Assembly (NCBI RefSeq): GCF_003160695.1
Contig: NZ_QGDD01000011.1
Location: 89,365-153,364 of the forward strand
DNA from: Nocardioides silvaticus
GTDB lineage: Bacteria; Actinomycetota; Actinomycetes; Propionibacteriales; Nocardioidaceae
Length of the DNA stretch: 64,000 nt
Direction: 5' to 3'
Every line of letters begins with the position of its first letter. The first letter of the stretch is position 1. Made by a program: the position numbers and the translations under genes. Under the pieces are notes generated by a model. That model was given only the letters and a program-made list of their open reading frames with translations, was not told the origin of the DNA and searched no databases. This document shows positions 43,520 to 55,638 of this stretch, piece after piece.

Positions 43520-45637
43520 CTACTGCACGTGACGGCGGTGGCGGTGCCTCTCGATCTCGGCCTCCTGGAGGTGCACCGGGCCCGGGTGGCGGGTCCAGTC
43601 GCCGTCGGGACCGAGCTCCCAGGCGTCGGTGCGCGGGTCGAACGCCCGCTCGAGCAGCGCGCTGATCTCGGCCACGTTGTCGGGGTTCGGCAGCCGCACC
43701 AGCACCTCGACCCGGCGGTCGAGGTTGCGGTGCATGAGGTCGGCGGAGCCGATCCACGTGCGCGGGTCCCCGGCGTTGGCGAACCAGAAGATCCGGCTGT
43801 GCTCGAGGAACCGGCCCAGGATCGACCGGACCGTGATGTTCTCCGACAGGCCCGGCACACCCGGCCGGAGCGCGCAGATCCCGCGCACCAGCAGCTCGAC
43901 CCGGACACCCGCCCGCGAGGCCCGGTAGAGCGCCTCGATGACCTCCTCGTCGACCACCGAGTTGACCTTGATCCGGATGCCCGAGGCGAGGCCGGCCCGG
44001 TGGTTCGCGATCTCGGCGTCGATCTGCTCGATCAGCCCGGAGCGCACCGAGTCGGGCGCCACCAGCAGCTCGCCGTACTTGGCCTTCCGCGACCAGCCGC
44101 TCAGGTTGTTGAACAGGTGCGCGACGTCCTCACCGATCGCTTCGTCGGTCGTGAGCAGGCCGATGTCCTCGTACATCCGCGCGGTCTTGCTGTTGTAGTT
44201 GCCGGTGCCGATGTGGATGTAGCGCCGGATGCCCTCGGGCTCGTCGCGGACCACCATCGCCAGCTTGCAGTGGGTCTTGAGGCCCACCAGCCCGTAGACG
44301 ACGTGGCAGCCGGCCTGCTCGAGCTTGCGCGCCCAGCGGATGTTGGCCTGCTCGTCGAAACGCGCCTTGATCTCGACCAGTGCCAGCACCTGCTTGCCGG
44401 CCTCGGCCGCGTCGATGAGGGCGTCGATGATGGGGGAGTCGCCAGAGGTCCGGTAGACGGTCTGCTTGATCGCGAGCACGTGCGGGTCGGCGGCCGCTTG
44501 CTCGATGAAGCGCTGGACCGACGTCGCGAACGAGTCGTAGGGGTGGTGGAGCAGCACGTCGTGCCGGCGCAGTGCCTTGAACACGTCGACCGGCGCCGCC
44601 GACTCGACCTCGGCCAGCAGCGGGTGCGTGCTCGGCACGAACGCCGGGTACTTCAGGTCCTCGCGGGCCAGGTCGGCGATGCCGTGGAGACCGCGCAGGT
44701 CGAGCGGCCCGGGCAGCCGGACCACCTCGGCCATGCTGATGTCGAGCTCGGAGACGAGGAGCTCGAGGACCGAGGGGGCGATCGACTCCTCGACCTCCAG
44801 GCGCACCGGCGGGCCGAACTTCCGGCGCAACAGCTCCTTCTCCAGGGCGGCCAGCAGGTTCTCGGCGTCGTCCTCCTCGACCTCGACGTCCTCGTTGCGG
44901 GTCACCCGGAAGGTGTGGACCTCGAGCACGTCCATGCCGGGGAACAGCCGCGCCAGGTGCTCGCCGATCACGTCCTCGAGCGGCACGAAGCGGTCGTTGC
45001 CGAGCGGGACGAACCGGTCGAAGTTCGAGGGCACCTTGACGCGGGCGAAGTGCTGCTTGCCCGTCTTCGGGTTGCGAACGACGACCGCGAGGTTGAGCGA
45101 GAGGCCGGAGATGTAGGGGAACGGGTGCGCCGGGTCGACGGCGAGCGGCGTCAGGACCGGGAAGACCCGCTCCTTGAACAGCCGCTTGCACGCTCGCTGC
45201 TCGTCGCGGTCGAGGTCGGCCCAGCGCACCAGCTCGATGCCCTCCGCGCGCAGCGCCGGTGCGATCCGGTCGCGGAACAGGGCCGCGTGCCACTGGGACA
45301 GCACGTCGGCCTGCTCCCAGATCGACTCCAGCGTCTCGCGCGGCAGCAGCCCGGAGGCCGCCTTGACCGCCAGCCCGGTCGCGATCCGTCGCTTCAGGCC
45401 GGCCACCCGCACCATGAAGAACTCGTCGAGGTTGCTCGCGAAGATGGCCAGGAACCGGGTGCGCTCGAGCAGCGGGAGCGATGAGTCCTCCGCGAGCTCG
45501 AGCACCCGCTGGTTGAAGCGCAGCCAGGACAGCTCGCGGTCCAGGAACCGGTCGGGCGCCGGACCGACCTCCTCGGGCGGGTCCTCGCGACGCAGCGACG
45601 TGATGTCGACCGGCTCGGGGACCTGCTCCTGGACCAT
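43520..45637 (-). CDS. ppk1: Polyphosphate kinase PPK1
   Basis: This is a 705-residue RNA-degradosome/PPK1-type polyphosphate kinase, the usual family length. It has RFLDRELSWLRFNQRVLELA at the N-terminus, FASNLDEFFMVRVAGLKRR near residue 70, KQTVYRTSGDSPIIDAL near 385, the phosphorylated-His region HIGTGNYNSKTARMYED near 460 and NRAGLASGIRIKVNSVVDE-like sequence near 530. It reversibly makes polyphosphate from ATP. The ATG at 45637 is used; a longer frame overlaps the divergent esterase. A PHO-type box lies upstream. Placement with mutT1 and pst genes ties it to the phosphate regulon. Confidence 0.96.
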   Translation of the reverse strand: MVQEQVPEPVDITSLRREDPPEEVGPAPDRFLDRELSWLRFNQRVLELAEDSSLPLLERTRFLAIFASNLDEFFMVRVAGLKRRIATGLAVKAASGLLPRETLESIWEQADVLSQWHAALFRDRIAPALRAEGIELVRWADLDRDEQRACKRLFKERVFPVLTPLAVDPAHPFPYISGLSLNLAVVVRNPKTGKQHFARVKVPSNFDRFVPLGNDRFVPLEDVIGEHLARLFPGMDVLEVHTFRVTRNEDVEVEEDDAENLLAALEKELLRRKFGPPVRLEVEESIAPSVLELLVSELDISMAEVVRLPGPLDLRGLHGIADLAREDLKYPAFVPSTHPLLAEVESAAPVDVFKALRRHDVLLHHPYDSFATSVQRFIEQAAADPHVLAIKQTVYRTSGDSPIIDALIDAAEAGKQVLALVEIKARFDEQANIRWARKLEQAGCHVVYGLVGLKTHCKLAMVVRDEPEGIRRYIHIGTGNYNSKTARMYEDIGLLTTDEAIGEDVAHLFNNLSGWSRKAKYGELLVAPDSVRSGLIEQIDAEIANHRAGLASGIRIKVNSVVDEEVIEALYRASRAGVRVELLVRGICALRPGVPGLSENITVRSILGRFLEHSRIFWFANAGDPRTWIGSADLMHRNLDRRVEVLVRLPNPDNVAEISALLERAFDPRTDAWELGPDGDWTRHPGPVHLQEAEIERHRHRRHVQ

Positions 45638-45654
45638 GCGCCGAGTGTCCCACT

Positions 45655-45676
45655 CCCAGGTGAACGGCAGGTGTCG
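45655..45676 (-). promoter_or_regulatory. PHO box before ppk1
   Basis: On the minus strand the unit GTTCACCTGGG (45665-45655) matches GKTCAYYYRSG at all 11 positions. The adjoining unit CGACACCTGCC (45676-45666) matches at 8. This suggests PhoP control of ppk1. Confidence 0.75.
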
Positions 45677-45704
45677 TTCGGGAGGTCGGCTAGCGTCGTC
45701 CGCT

Positions 45705-46727
45705 GTGAGTGCCCGCGGTGTCGTCGAGTCCGTGCTCCTCCGCGCCCTGCTGGCGCCCTCGCCCGCCCGGCGGCTGGTCGCCGGGCGCCCGGTGACGGTG
45801 GACGGGCAGACGCTGGCCCCCGACCTGCAGGCGATGCTCCGGCTGCAGTCGATCGCCCGTCCGCGCAACGAGGAGGTGCCGATCGAGAAGCTGCGGGCCG
45901 GTATGCGCACCGAGACCGCCCTCGTCGGCGGGAAGCAGGCGATCGGCTCGACCCGCGACCTCACCGTGGCCGGCCGCCCCGCCCGCCACTACCTGCCGAG
46001 CTCGCCGGTCTCGGACGAGCCGGGACCGCTGCTGGTCTTCCTCCACGGCGGCGGCTTCATCGAGGGCGACCTGGACACCCACGACGCGCCCTGCCGGGTG
46101 CTGGCCGAGCGGTCGGGGGTGCCGGTGCTGGCGCTGACCTACCGGCGCGGACCGGAGCACCCGTTCCCCGCGGCCCACGACGACGCGGACGAGGGGTTCC
46201 GCTGGGTCGTGGACCACGCCGACGAGCTGGGCGCCGACCCGGCGCGGATCGCGGTCGGGGGCGACTCGGCAGGCGCCAACCTGGCCGCGTCGGTCGCCCT
46301 GGCGGCGGCGCGCGACGGCGTCCCCCTCGCCTGGCAGCTGCTGATCTACCCGGTCACCCGGGTCGGCATCGTCACGCCCAGCCGCGAGCGCTTCGCGGAG
46401 GGCTTCTACCTCAGTGCCGAGTTCATCGACCGGGCCGACGCGTCGTACACGCCGCGCCAGGAGGACCGCGACGACCCGCGCATCTCGATCCTGGAGGCGG
46501 AGATCCCGCCGGGGCTGGCGCCCGCGTACGTCGTGACCGCAGGCTTCGACCCGCTCCGCGACGAGGGCGAGGCCTACGCGCGCCGGATGGCGGACGCCGG
46601 GGTGGCGGTCGAGCTCGAGCGGCGCACCGACCAGATCCACGGGTTCTTCAACATCGTCGGCGTCGGGCACACACCGCGCGCCGGCGTCGACAAGATGGCC
46701 GACCGGTTGCGGGCCGCGCTCGCTTGA
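45705..46727 (+). CDS. HSL-type alpha/beta hydrolase (esterase/lipase)
   Basis: This is a 340-residue hydrolase of the hormone-sensitive-lipase group. The oxyanion motif is FLHGGGFIEGD near residue 110, the nucleophile elbow is GGDSAGANLAASVALAAA near residue 185, the acidic member is in VVTAGFDPLRDEG, and the histidine is in TDQIHGFFN. There is no signal peptide. Such enzymes hydrolyse esters of short to medium acyl chains. The GTG at 45705 lies 8 nt after TAGCGT, a leaderless setting; the divergent ppk1 is 67 bp away. Confidence 0.93.
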   Translation: MSARGVVESVLLRALLAPSPARRLVAGRPVTVDGQTLAPDLQAMLRLQSIARPRNEEVPIEKLRAGMRTETALVGGKQAIGSTRDLTVAGRPARHYLPSSPVSDEPGPLLVFLHGGGFIEGDLDTHDAPCRVLAERSGVPVLALTYRRGPEHPFPAAHDDADEGFRWVVDHADELGADPARIAVGGDSAGANLAASVALAAARDGVPLAWQLLIYPVTRVGIVTPSRERFAEGFYLSAEFIDRADASYTPRQEDRDDPRISILEAEIPPGLAPAYVVTAGFDPLRDEGEAYARRMADAGVAVELERRTDQIHGFFNIVGVGHTPRAGVDKMADRLRAALA

Positions 46728-46755
46728 GCCGTGCGCGCCAGGGCCCCGCTCGGGA

Positions 46756-47357
46756 TCAGAGGTCGGGCCGGTGCTCCCGCAGCCGTCGGACGAACTCGGC
46801 GGGGTCGACCATGGTGTCGTCGACGACGAAGTCGTCCATGCCGCGACGGTGGAACCGCACCGCCCAGTAGGAGTCGCCCGGCTGGCCGTCCATGTCCAGG
46901 TGCGTGCCGTCGTTGCGGAGGTCGAAGCGGTACGACGTCTCGCCCTTCTTGATGTAGACGACCCCGTTGGAGATGTCGATCTCGACGCCGCCGACCCGCG
47001 TGCGGGCCGCCGCGTAGGCGAGCACCACCGTCAGCAGGATCATCGCGAACCCGAAGGTCGTGTTCAGGTTGTCGTTGACGAGCGCCAGGAACGCCACCAT
47101 GCCGGCGACGACGGCGGTCGCCGCGAGGATGATCGAGAGCACCCGCGGGTCGCTGCCGTCGCGGGAAAGGCCGTGACCCGAGCCGGTGTCGCTGTCGAAG
47201 ATCGAGATCGGGGACTCGGCCGCGACCTCGAGCTCGGCGATCCGCTCGTGCGCCGCAGCCAGCGCCGCGGTCAGGTCGGCGACCTGCTGCTCGGCCGCCG
47301 CGCAGCGCTCGGCGAGCGCGTCGCGTTGCGCCCGCACCGGGTCCACGCTCGACCCGC

Positions 47358-47376
<19 letters not shown>
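46756..47376 (-). CDS. Membrane protein with C-terminal VDP-RPDL module (family member B)
   Basis: This is a 206-residue protein of unknown function. A coiled-coil N-terminus (VRAQRDALAERCAAAEQQVADLTAALAA) leads to two membrane helices (about 80-100 and 105-125), then a C-terminal domain with GGVEIDISNGVVYIKKGETSYRF, YWAVRFHRRGMDDFVVDDTMVDPAEF and LREHRPDL. The last motif is shared with the proteins at 25963-26829 and 47358-51068. GTG at 47376 overlaps the end of the large neighbour by 19 bp; a later GTG near 47346 is possible. The overlap shows co-transcription. Confidence 0.75.
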
Positions 47377-51068
<3,692 letters not shown>

Positions 51069-51079
51069 AGGTGTCGATG

Positions 51080-51985
51080 CTATCTGTGAGAAGGGGTTTC
51101 TTGTGACGGTTGCGACTCGTGGGACGCACGTCGGTACTGCACGTGGGTGTCGGCCGTCGCATGAGTAAACCCGAGACCGCCGTAGAGGTGACGGGCAGGT
51201 TCGTTGTCGGACTCGACGTAGAGGTGGACCTCCGCCACGCCGCGGCTGGCGAGGTGGCGCAGGCCGGCGATCGTGAGCGCCTTGCCGACCCCGCGCCCGT
51301 GGGCAGCGGGGGAGACGCCGACGACGTAGACCTCGCCGACCTCCGCGTCGTGCCGCTTGGTCCAGTGGAACCCCAGCAGCCGGTCGTCCTCGTCGAACGC
51401 GAGGAGCAGCCCGGCCGGGTCGAACCACGGCTCGGCCATCCGCTCGGCCAGGTCGTCGGCCGACATCGATCCCTGCTCGGGGTGGTGGGCGAACGCGGCG
51501 GCGTTGACCGCGAGCACACCCTCGGCGTCGGCCGCGCCGCCGAAGTCCCGGATGGTCACGCCGGGCGGGAGGTCCCCCTCCGACGGCAGCGGTACGGCGG
51601 TGGGCCGGCGCATCACCCACAGCTCCCGGGCGCGGGCGAACCCGAGCCGCTCGGCGAGCACCCGGGCCGCCGGGTGGTCGCCGTGCGACCACGCCGTCAG
51701 CTCGCCCGCCTCGGCGGTCGCCAGCGCGGCCAGTCGCCCGCCCAGCCCGCGGCCCCGGGCCTCCGGCGCGACCGCCAGGTCGAGCGCCTGCTGGTGTCGC
51801 AGCGCGAAGCCGTCGTCCTCGACCCACGTGGCCGTGTCGGCCAGCCCGTGGTGCTTGAGCCGCAGGTGGACCGCCTCGTCGACCGGGTCGTGGCCGTCGG
51901 CCTCCCGGCAGGCGCGCCGGACGGCTTCGATGGCGTCGATGGCGTCGATGGCGTCGATGGCGTCGAGCGGGTCGGGTGAGCTCAC
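51080..51985 (-). CDS. mshD: Mycothiol synthase
   Basis: This is a protein of about 301 residues with two GNAT domains, the layout of MshD, which acetylates Cys-GlcN-Ins in the last step of mycothiol synthesis. The first domain has DLAVAPEARGRGLGGRLAAL (acetyl-CoA motif) and the second VGVSPAAHGRGVGKALTIAG, ending LYVESDNEPARHLYGGLGF. An array of repeated DAI units (9-bp repeats) sits at the N-terminus. The GTG at 51985 lies 7 nt after TAGGCT, so it is probably leaderless; a GTG six bases earlier is the alternative. It precedes the large coiled-coil gene. Neighbouring glnR is also found next to mshD in mycobacteria. Confidence 0.94.
   Translation of the reverse strand: MSSPDPLDAIDAIDAIDAIEAVRRACREADGHDPVDEAVHLRLKHHGLADTATWVEDDGFALRHQQALDLAVAPEARGRGLGGRLAALATAEAGELTAWSHGDHPAARVLAERLGFARARELWVMRRPTAVPLPSEGDLPPGVTIRDFGGAADAEGVLAVNAAAFAHHPEQGSMSADDLAERMAEPWFDPAGLLLAFDEDDRLLGFHWTKRHDAEVGEVYVVGVSPAAHGRGVGKALTIAGLRHLASRGVAEVHLYVESDNEPARHLYGGLGFTHATADTHVQYRRASHESQPSQETPSHR
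51929..51964. repeat. 9-bp coding tandem repeat in mshD
   Basis: There are four exact gatggcgtc units, with degenerate copies at both ends. On the minus strand they encode the DAI repeats near the N-terminus of mycothiol synthase. In-frame copy-number variation is possible. Confidence 0.9.
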
Positions 51986-52003
51986 CCGCACCAGCCTAGG
52001 CGG

Positions 52004-52732
52004 CTAGGCGTCCGCTGCCTCACCCTGCGGCACGTGCTCGTCCGCGGTCGCGGCGCTGGGCACCACGAAGCGGTAGCCGACGTTGCGGACGGTGCCGATG
52101 AGGGTCTCGTTCTCGGGACCGAGCTTGGCGCGCAGCCGTCGTACGTGGACGTCGACGGTGCGGGTGCCGCCGAAGTAGTCGTAGCCCCAGACCTCCTGGA
52201 GCAGCTGCTGCCGCGAGAACACCCGGCCCGGGTGCTGCGCGAGGAACTTCAGCAGCTCGAACTCCTTGAACGTCAGGTCGAGCACCCGGCCGCCGACCTT
52301 GGCGGTGTAGGTCGCGTCGTCGACGACGACCTCGCCCGAGCGGATGACGTGGGCGTCGGGGTCGGCCGCCTCGCGGGCGGCGACCAGCCGGCCGATGGCC
52401 AGCTTGATCCGCGCCTCGAGCTCGGCCGGGCCGCAGGTGTGGAGGACGACGTCGTCCATGCCCCAGTCGTGGGACACGACGGCCAGCCCGCCCTCGGTGG
52501 CGACGAGGATGACCGGCACGTCGGTGCCGGTGGTCCGGATCAGGCGGCACAGGTCGCGGGAGCCGGCGAGGTCCTGGCGGCCGTCGACCAGCACGAGGTC
52601 GGACTCGGGCGCCTCGAGCAGCGCGCTGCCCTCGGCGGGCAGGATCTTGACCTGGTGACCGAGCAGTGCCAGTCCGGGCAGGACCTCGGCGGAGGGCTGC
52701 AGGGCACTGGTCAGGAGCAGAAGGGTGCTCAT
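52004..52732 (-). CDS. glnR: Atypical response regulator GlnR-type nitrogen regulator
   Basis: This is a 242-residue OmpR/PhoB-family protein. The N-terminal receiver starts STLLLLTSALQPSAEVLPGL and has VLVDGRQDL with the single Asp; the usual acidic pocket is reduced, as in actinobacterial GlnR, which is not phosphorylated in the normal way. The C-terminal winged helix has TFKEFELLKFLAQHPGRVF and VDVHVRRLRAKLG. It controls nitrogen assimilation genes. AGGAGA precedes the ATG at 52732. The mshD gene is adjacent, as in mycobacteria. Confidence 0.93.
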   Translation of the reverse strand: MSTLLLLTSALQPSAEVLPGLALLGHQVKILPAEGSALLEAPESDLVLVDGRQDLAGSRDLCRLIRTTGTDVPVILVATEGGLAVVSHDWGMDDVVLHTCGPAELEARIKLAIGRLVAAREAADPDAHVIRSGEVVVDDATYTAKVGGRVLDLTFKEFELLKFLAQHPGRVFSRQQLLQEVWGYDYFGGTRTVDVHVRRLRAKLGPENETLIGTVRNVGYRFVVPSAATADEHVPQGEAADA

Positions 52733-52852
52733 CCCGGGTCTCCTCGCTGGCGCGCGCGCCGTAGAGAGACCGAAACGCAACACTGGGCCTCGGCCGGTTG
52801 TCCGATGGGAGACGATATCGAAACGGCGACGTCACGCGGAAGGGAAACGACG

Positions 52853-53128
52853 GTGGATGAGACGCAGGTCATCCGCGTCCGCTACTGGGCGGCGGCGCGG
52901 TCGGCGGCCGGGACCGCGGAGGACGTCGTCGACGTGAGCGGTCCGACCACGCTGGCCGACCTCACCGCAGAGGTCGTACGACGACACGCGGGCACTCGTC
53001 TGCCGGACGTGATCGCGGTCTGCTCGGTGCTCGTCGGCGACCAGCCGGTCGGCACCCGGGACGCCGCCGCGGTGGTCGTGCCGCCGGGTGCGACGGTGGA
53101 GTTCCTGCCACCGTTTGCCGGTGGCTGA
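52853..53128 (+). CDS. MoaD/ThiS-like sulfur-carrier protein
   Basis: This is a 91-residue ubiquitin-fold protein ending in PPFAGG, the Gly-Gly tail that is adenylated and thiocarboxylated in sulfur carriers. RYWAAARSAAGTAEDVVDV and TLADLTAEVV match the MoaD fold. Partner activation enzymes are not in this window. The start is GTG with AAGGGAAACGACG before it. Role: molybdopterin, thiamine or an amino-acid/metabolite sulfur pathway; which one is not known. Confidence 0.9.
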   Translation: MDETQVIRVRYWAAARSAAGTAEDVVDVSGPTTLADLTAEVVRRHAGTRLPDVIAVCSVLVGDQPVGTRDAAAVVVPPGATVEFLPPFAGG

Positions 53129-53188
53129 GTCTTCCCGGCCGTAACCGCCTAGACTCCCGCGGGGTTGCAACGAGGTGAAGGGAACCGG

Positions 53189-54523
53189 GTGGTCACCCAG
53201 GTGAGGGGCAGGAGCAGCGGCGTCGTCGCCACGCTCGTTGCCGTGCTGCTCGCGTCCGGGCTCATCTTCGTCGCGACCAAGGGCCTCCTCTACGCCGTCG
53301 TCGCGGTTGTGCTGGCCGCCTACCTCGCGTTCGTCGTGGCCTTCGGGTCGCGGGTGACCGGCATCGCCTGCATGATGGCCGCGTTCGCCACGGCACCCGC
53401 CTACCGCGGTCTCGAGCAGATGATCGGCGGCATCCCGCCGTGCGACGCGTTCGTCATCATCGGCGTCATCCACCTGCTGCCCACGTTCGTGGGCAACAAG
53501 CTGAAGCTGCCCACGGTCTACCTGTCGGGCCTGCTCATCATGTCGGTGATGAGCCTGGTGTCGGTCATCGTCACCGGCGACCTGCTCATCAACGCGTTCT
53601 ACGCCGTGCAGTGGCTGTTCTTCATCGGCGTGCTGCCGATCCTCGTGGCGTGGTGGCGGCCCGAGCTCAAGGCCATCAACCTGATGCTCTGGAGCTACCT
53701 GGGCGGCCACCTGATCAGCACCGCCTACGCCTTCGTCGAGGGCCCGATCCACGCCGGCCGGTACGACGGCCTCACCCACCACCCGAACGCGTTCGGCCTC
53801 GCCGGCCTGACCTCGATCGTGATCGTCCTGTACTTCGTGCCGATCTACCGCGGGTTCTTCGTGCGGGTGGTCCTGCTCGGCTTCGTGGCGACCAGCCTGC
53901 TGTCGATCGTCATCAGCGGCAGCCGCGCCTCGATCATCGTGCTCGTCGTGATCGTCCTGCTCGTCCCGCTGGTCGAGCGGTCCGCGGTCACCGGCTTCGC
54001 CTGGGTCGGCCTGGGCGCCCTCGGCGTGCTGAGCATCCCCTACATCATCGACATCTTCGGCGAGGAGTCCGCGATCGGCCGGCTCGCCGGCTCGGGCACG
54101 GCCAGCGCCTCGGACGCGGTGCGCACCGAGGGCCTCAAGGTCGGGTTCGACCGGCTGTGGTCCTCACCGATCGTCGGCAGCGGCTTCAACAAGGTCGAGG
54201 AGTTCCACAACGTCTTCCTCGAGGCCGCGATCGCGGTCGGCTTCATCGGCCTCATCGGCTACCTCATGGTGCTCTACAAGCTCGCGCGGCCGCTGTTCTC
54301 GGCGCACCCGCTGCGCCGGCTGAGCTACATGGTCTGGGTCTACATGGGCGTCGGCCCGACCTTCCCGGGCCTGTGGGACCGCACGGTGTGGGTGCCGGCG
54401 TCGCTCGCCGCCCTCGCCATGCTGGCGCCGTACGTCCGCAAGAAGCACGACGCGCCGGCCGACCTGGTGGTCGAGCCGGCGCGCGAAGCCGTGCCGAGGG
54501 CGGTCAGCCCAGGTCGCGCTTGA
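53189..54523 (+). CDS. O-antigen ligase/polymerase-like membrane protein (Wzy/WaaL type)
   Basis: This is a 444-residue polytopic protein with about 12 helices. It has VRGRSSGVVATLVAVLLASG at the start and HHPNAFGLAGLTSIVIVLYF, the conserved periplasmic loop of WaaL/Wzy proteins (short His/Asn region), with ISGSRASIIVLVVIVLL and HNVFLEAAIAVGFIGLIGYL later. It is the likely polymerase or ligase of the surface-glycan locus. The start is GTG at 53189, with AAGGGA upstream. The 3' end overlaps the convergent epimerase by 20 bp. Confidence 0.85.
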   Translation: MVTQVRGRSSGVVATLVAVLLASGLIFVATKGLLYAVVAVVLAAYLAFVVAFGSRVTGIACMMAAFATAPAYRGLEQMIGGIPPCDAFVIIGVIHLLPTFVGNKLKLPTVYLSGLLIMSVMSLVSVIVTGDLLINAFYAVQWLFFIGVLPILVAWWRPELKAINLMLWSYLGGHLISTAYAFVEGPIHAGRYDGLTHHPNAFGLAGLTSIVIVLYFVPIYRGFFVRVVLLGFVATSLLSIVISGSRASIIVLVVIVLLVPLVERSAVTGFAWVGLGALGVLSIPYIIDIFGEESAIGRLAGSGTASASDAVRTEGLKVGFDRLWSSPIVGSGFNKVEEFHNVFLEAAIAVGFIGLIGYLMVLYKLARPLFSAHPLRRLSYMVWVYMGVGPTFPGLWDRTVWVPASLAALAMLAPYVRKKHDAPADLVVEPAREAVPRAVSPGRA

Positions 54524-55487
54524 CCTGGTCGTAGACCCACGCGTAGGTCTTGGACAGGCCGTCCACCAGGCTGATCGACGGCTCCCAGCCGAAGACCTCG
54601 TTGATGATCGTGTTGTCGGAGTTGCGGCCGCGCACGCCCTGCGGCGCGTCGAGCTGGTAGGACCGCTCGCACTTGATGCCCGCGAACTCCTCGACGATCG
54701 AGTAGAGCTGGTTGATCGACACCAGCTCGGAGCTGCCGAGGTTGATCGGCTCGACGTGGTCGGAGCCGAGGATCATCTGGGAGCCGCGCACGCAGTCGTC
54801 GATGTACATGAAGCTGCGGGTCTGCTCGCCGTCGCCCCAGATCTCGATCTCGTGGTTGCCGGTGATGACCGCGGTCGCGATCTTGCGGCACACCGCGGCC
54901 GGGGCCTTCTCGCGGCCGCCGGTCCACGTCCCCTCGGGGCCGTAGACGTTGTGGTAGCGAGCGACCCGGGTCTGCAGGCCGTAGTCCTCGCGGAAGTGCC
55001 GGCACATCCGCTCGGTGAAGAGCTTCTCCCAGCCGTAGCCGTCCTCCGGCATCGCCGGGTAGGCGTCGGCCTCCTTGAGCGCGGTGATGGCGGTGTCGGT
55101 CTGCTTGTCCGCCGCGTAGACGCACGCGGAGGAGGAGTAGAAGAACCGCTCGACGTCGTGCGCCTGCGCCGCCTGCAGCATGTGGGTGCTGGTGAGCACC
55201 GACAGCATGCAGAGCGCCTTGTTGTTCTCGATGAAGCCCATGCCGCCCATGTCGGCGGCGAGCATGTAGACCTCGCCGGCCCCGGCGGTCGCGTCGAAGG
55301 CGCTCTCGCGCAGGGACAGGTCGGCCTGGACGTTCTCGGCGTCCTCGTGCACCTGGTACCACTCGTCGGTCGGCTTCACGTCCACCGAGCGCACGGTCTT
55401 GCCCTGCGCGAGCAGGTCGGCCACGAGGTGACCCCCGATGAAACCGCCGCCTCCGGCGACCACGACATCCACTGGTCGAACAGACAT
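54504..55487 (-). CDS. GDP-mannose 3,5-epimerase-like NAD-dependent sugar epimerase
   Basis: This is a 327-residue extended SDR. It has VVVAGGGGFIGGHLV, the Tyr-x-x-x-Lys region GYGWEKLFTE, FFYSSSACVYA near the catalytic Ser, and the long loop HNVYGPEGTWTGGREKAPAA (about residues 165-184) that is diagnostic of GDP-mannose 3,5-epimerases, plus WGDGEQTRSFMYIDD. It would turn GDP-D-mannose into GDP-L-galactose and/or GDP-L-gulose. The ATG at 55487 is used; longer frames run into the divergent gene. It is convergent with the ligase gene and divergent from the Gmd-like gene. Confidence 0.87.
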   Translation of the reverse strand: MSVRPVDVVVAGGGGFIGGHLVADLLAQGKTVRSVDVKPTDEWYQVHEDAENVQADLSLRESAFDATAGAGEVYMLAADMGGMGFIENNKALCMLSVLTSTHMLQAAQAHDVERFFYSSSACVYAADKQTDTAITALKEADAYPAMPEDGYGWEKLFTERMCRHFREDYGLQTRVARYHNVYGPEGTWTGGREKAPAAVCRKIATAVITGNHEIEIWGDGEQTRSFMYIDDCVRGSQMILGSDHVEPINLGSSELVSINQLYSIVEEFAGIKCERSYQLDAPQGVRGRNSDNTIINEVFGWEPSISLVDGLSKTYAWVYDQVKRDLG

Positions 55488-55638
55488 GTAGCCAAACACT
55501 CCAATCGGTGGTGCCCCCATGGTTGTGGCCCGCACTCTCCCACCCGCGTGACCACGGTGCCGGGGACCGACACATCGTGGGCGCAGACGAGGACGTCCGG
55601 GTCCCTTGTCCCGGAAGGGTACTTCTAGGCTGACGCCC

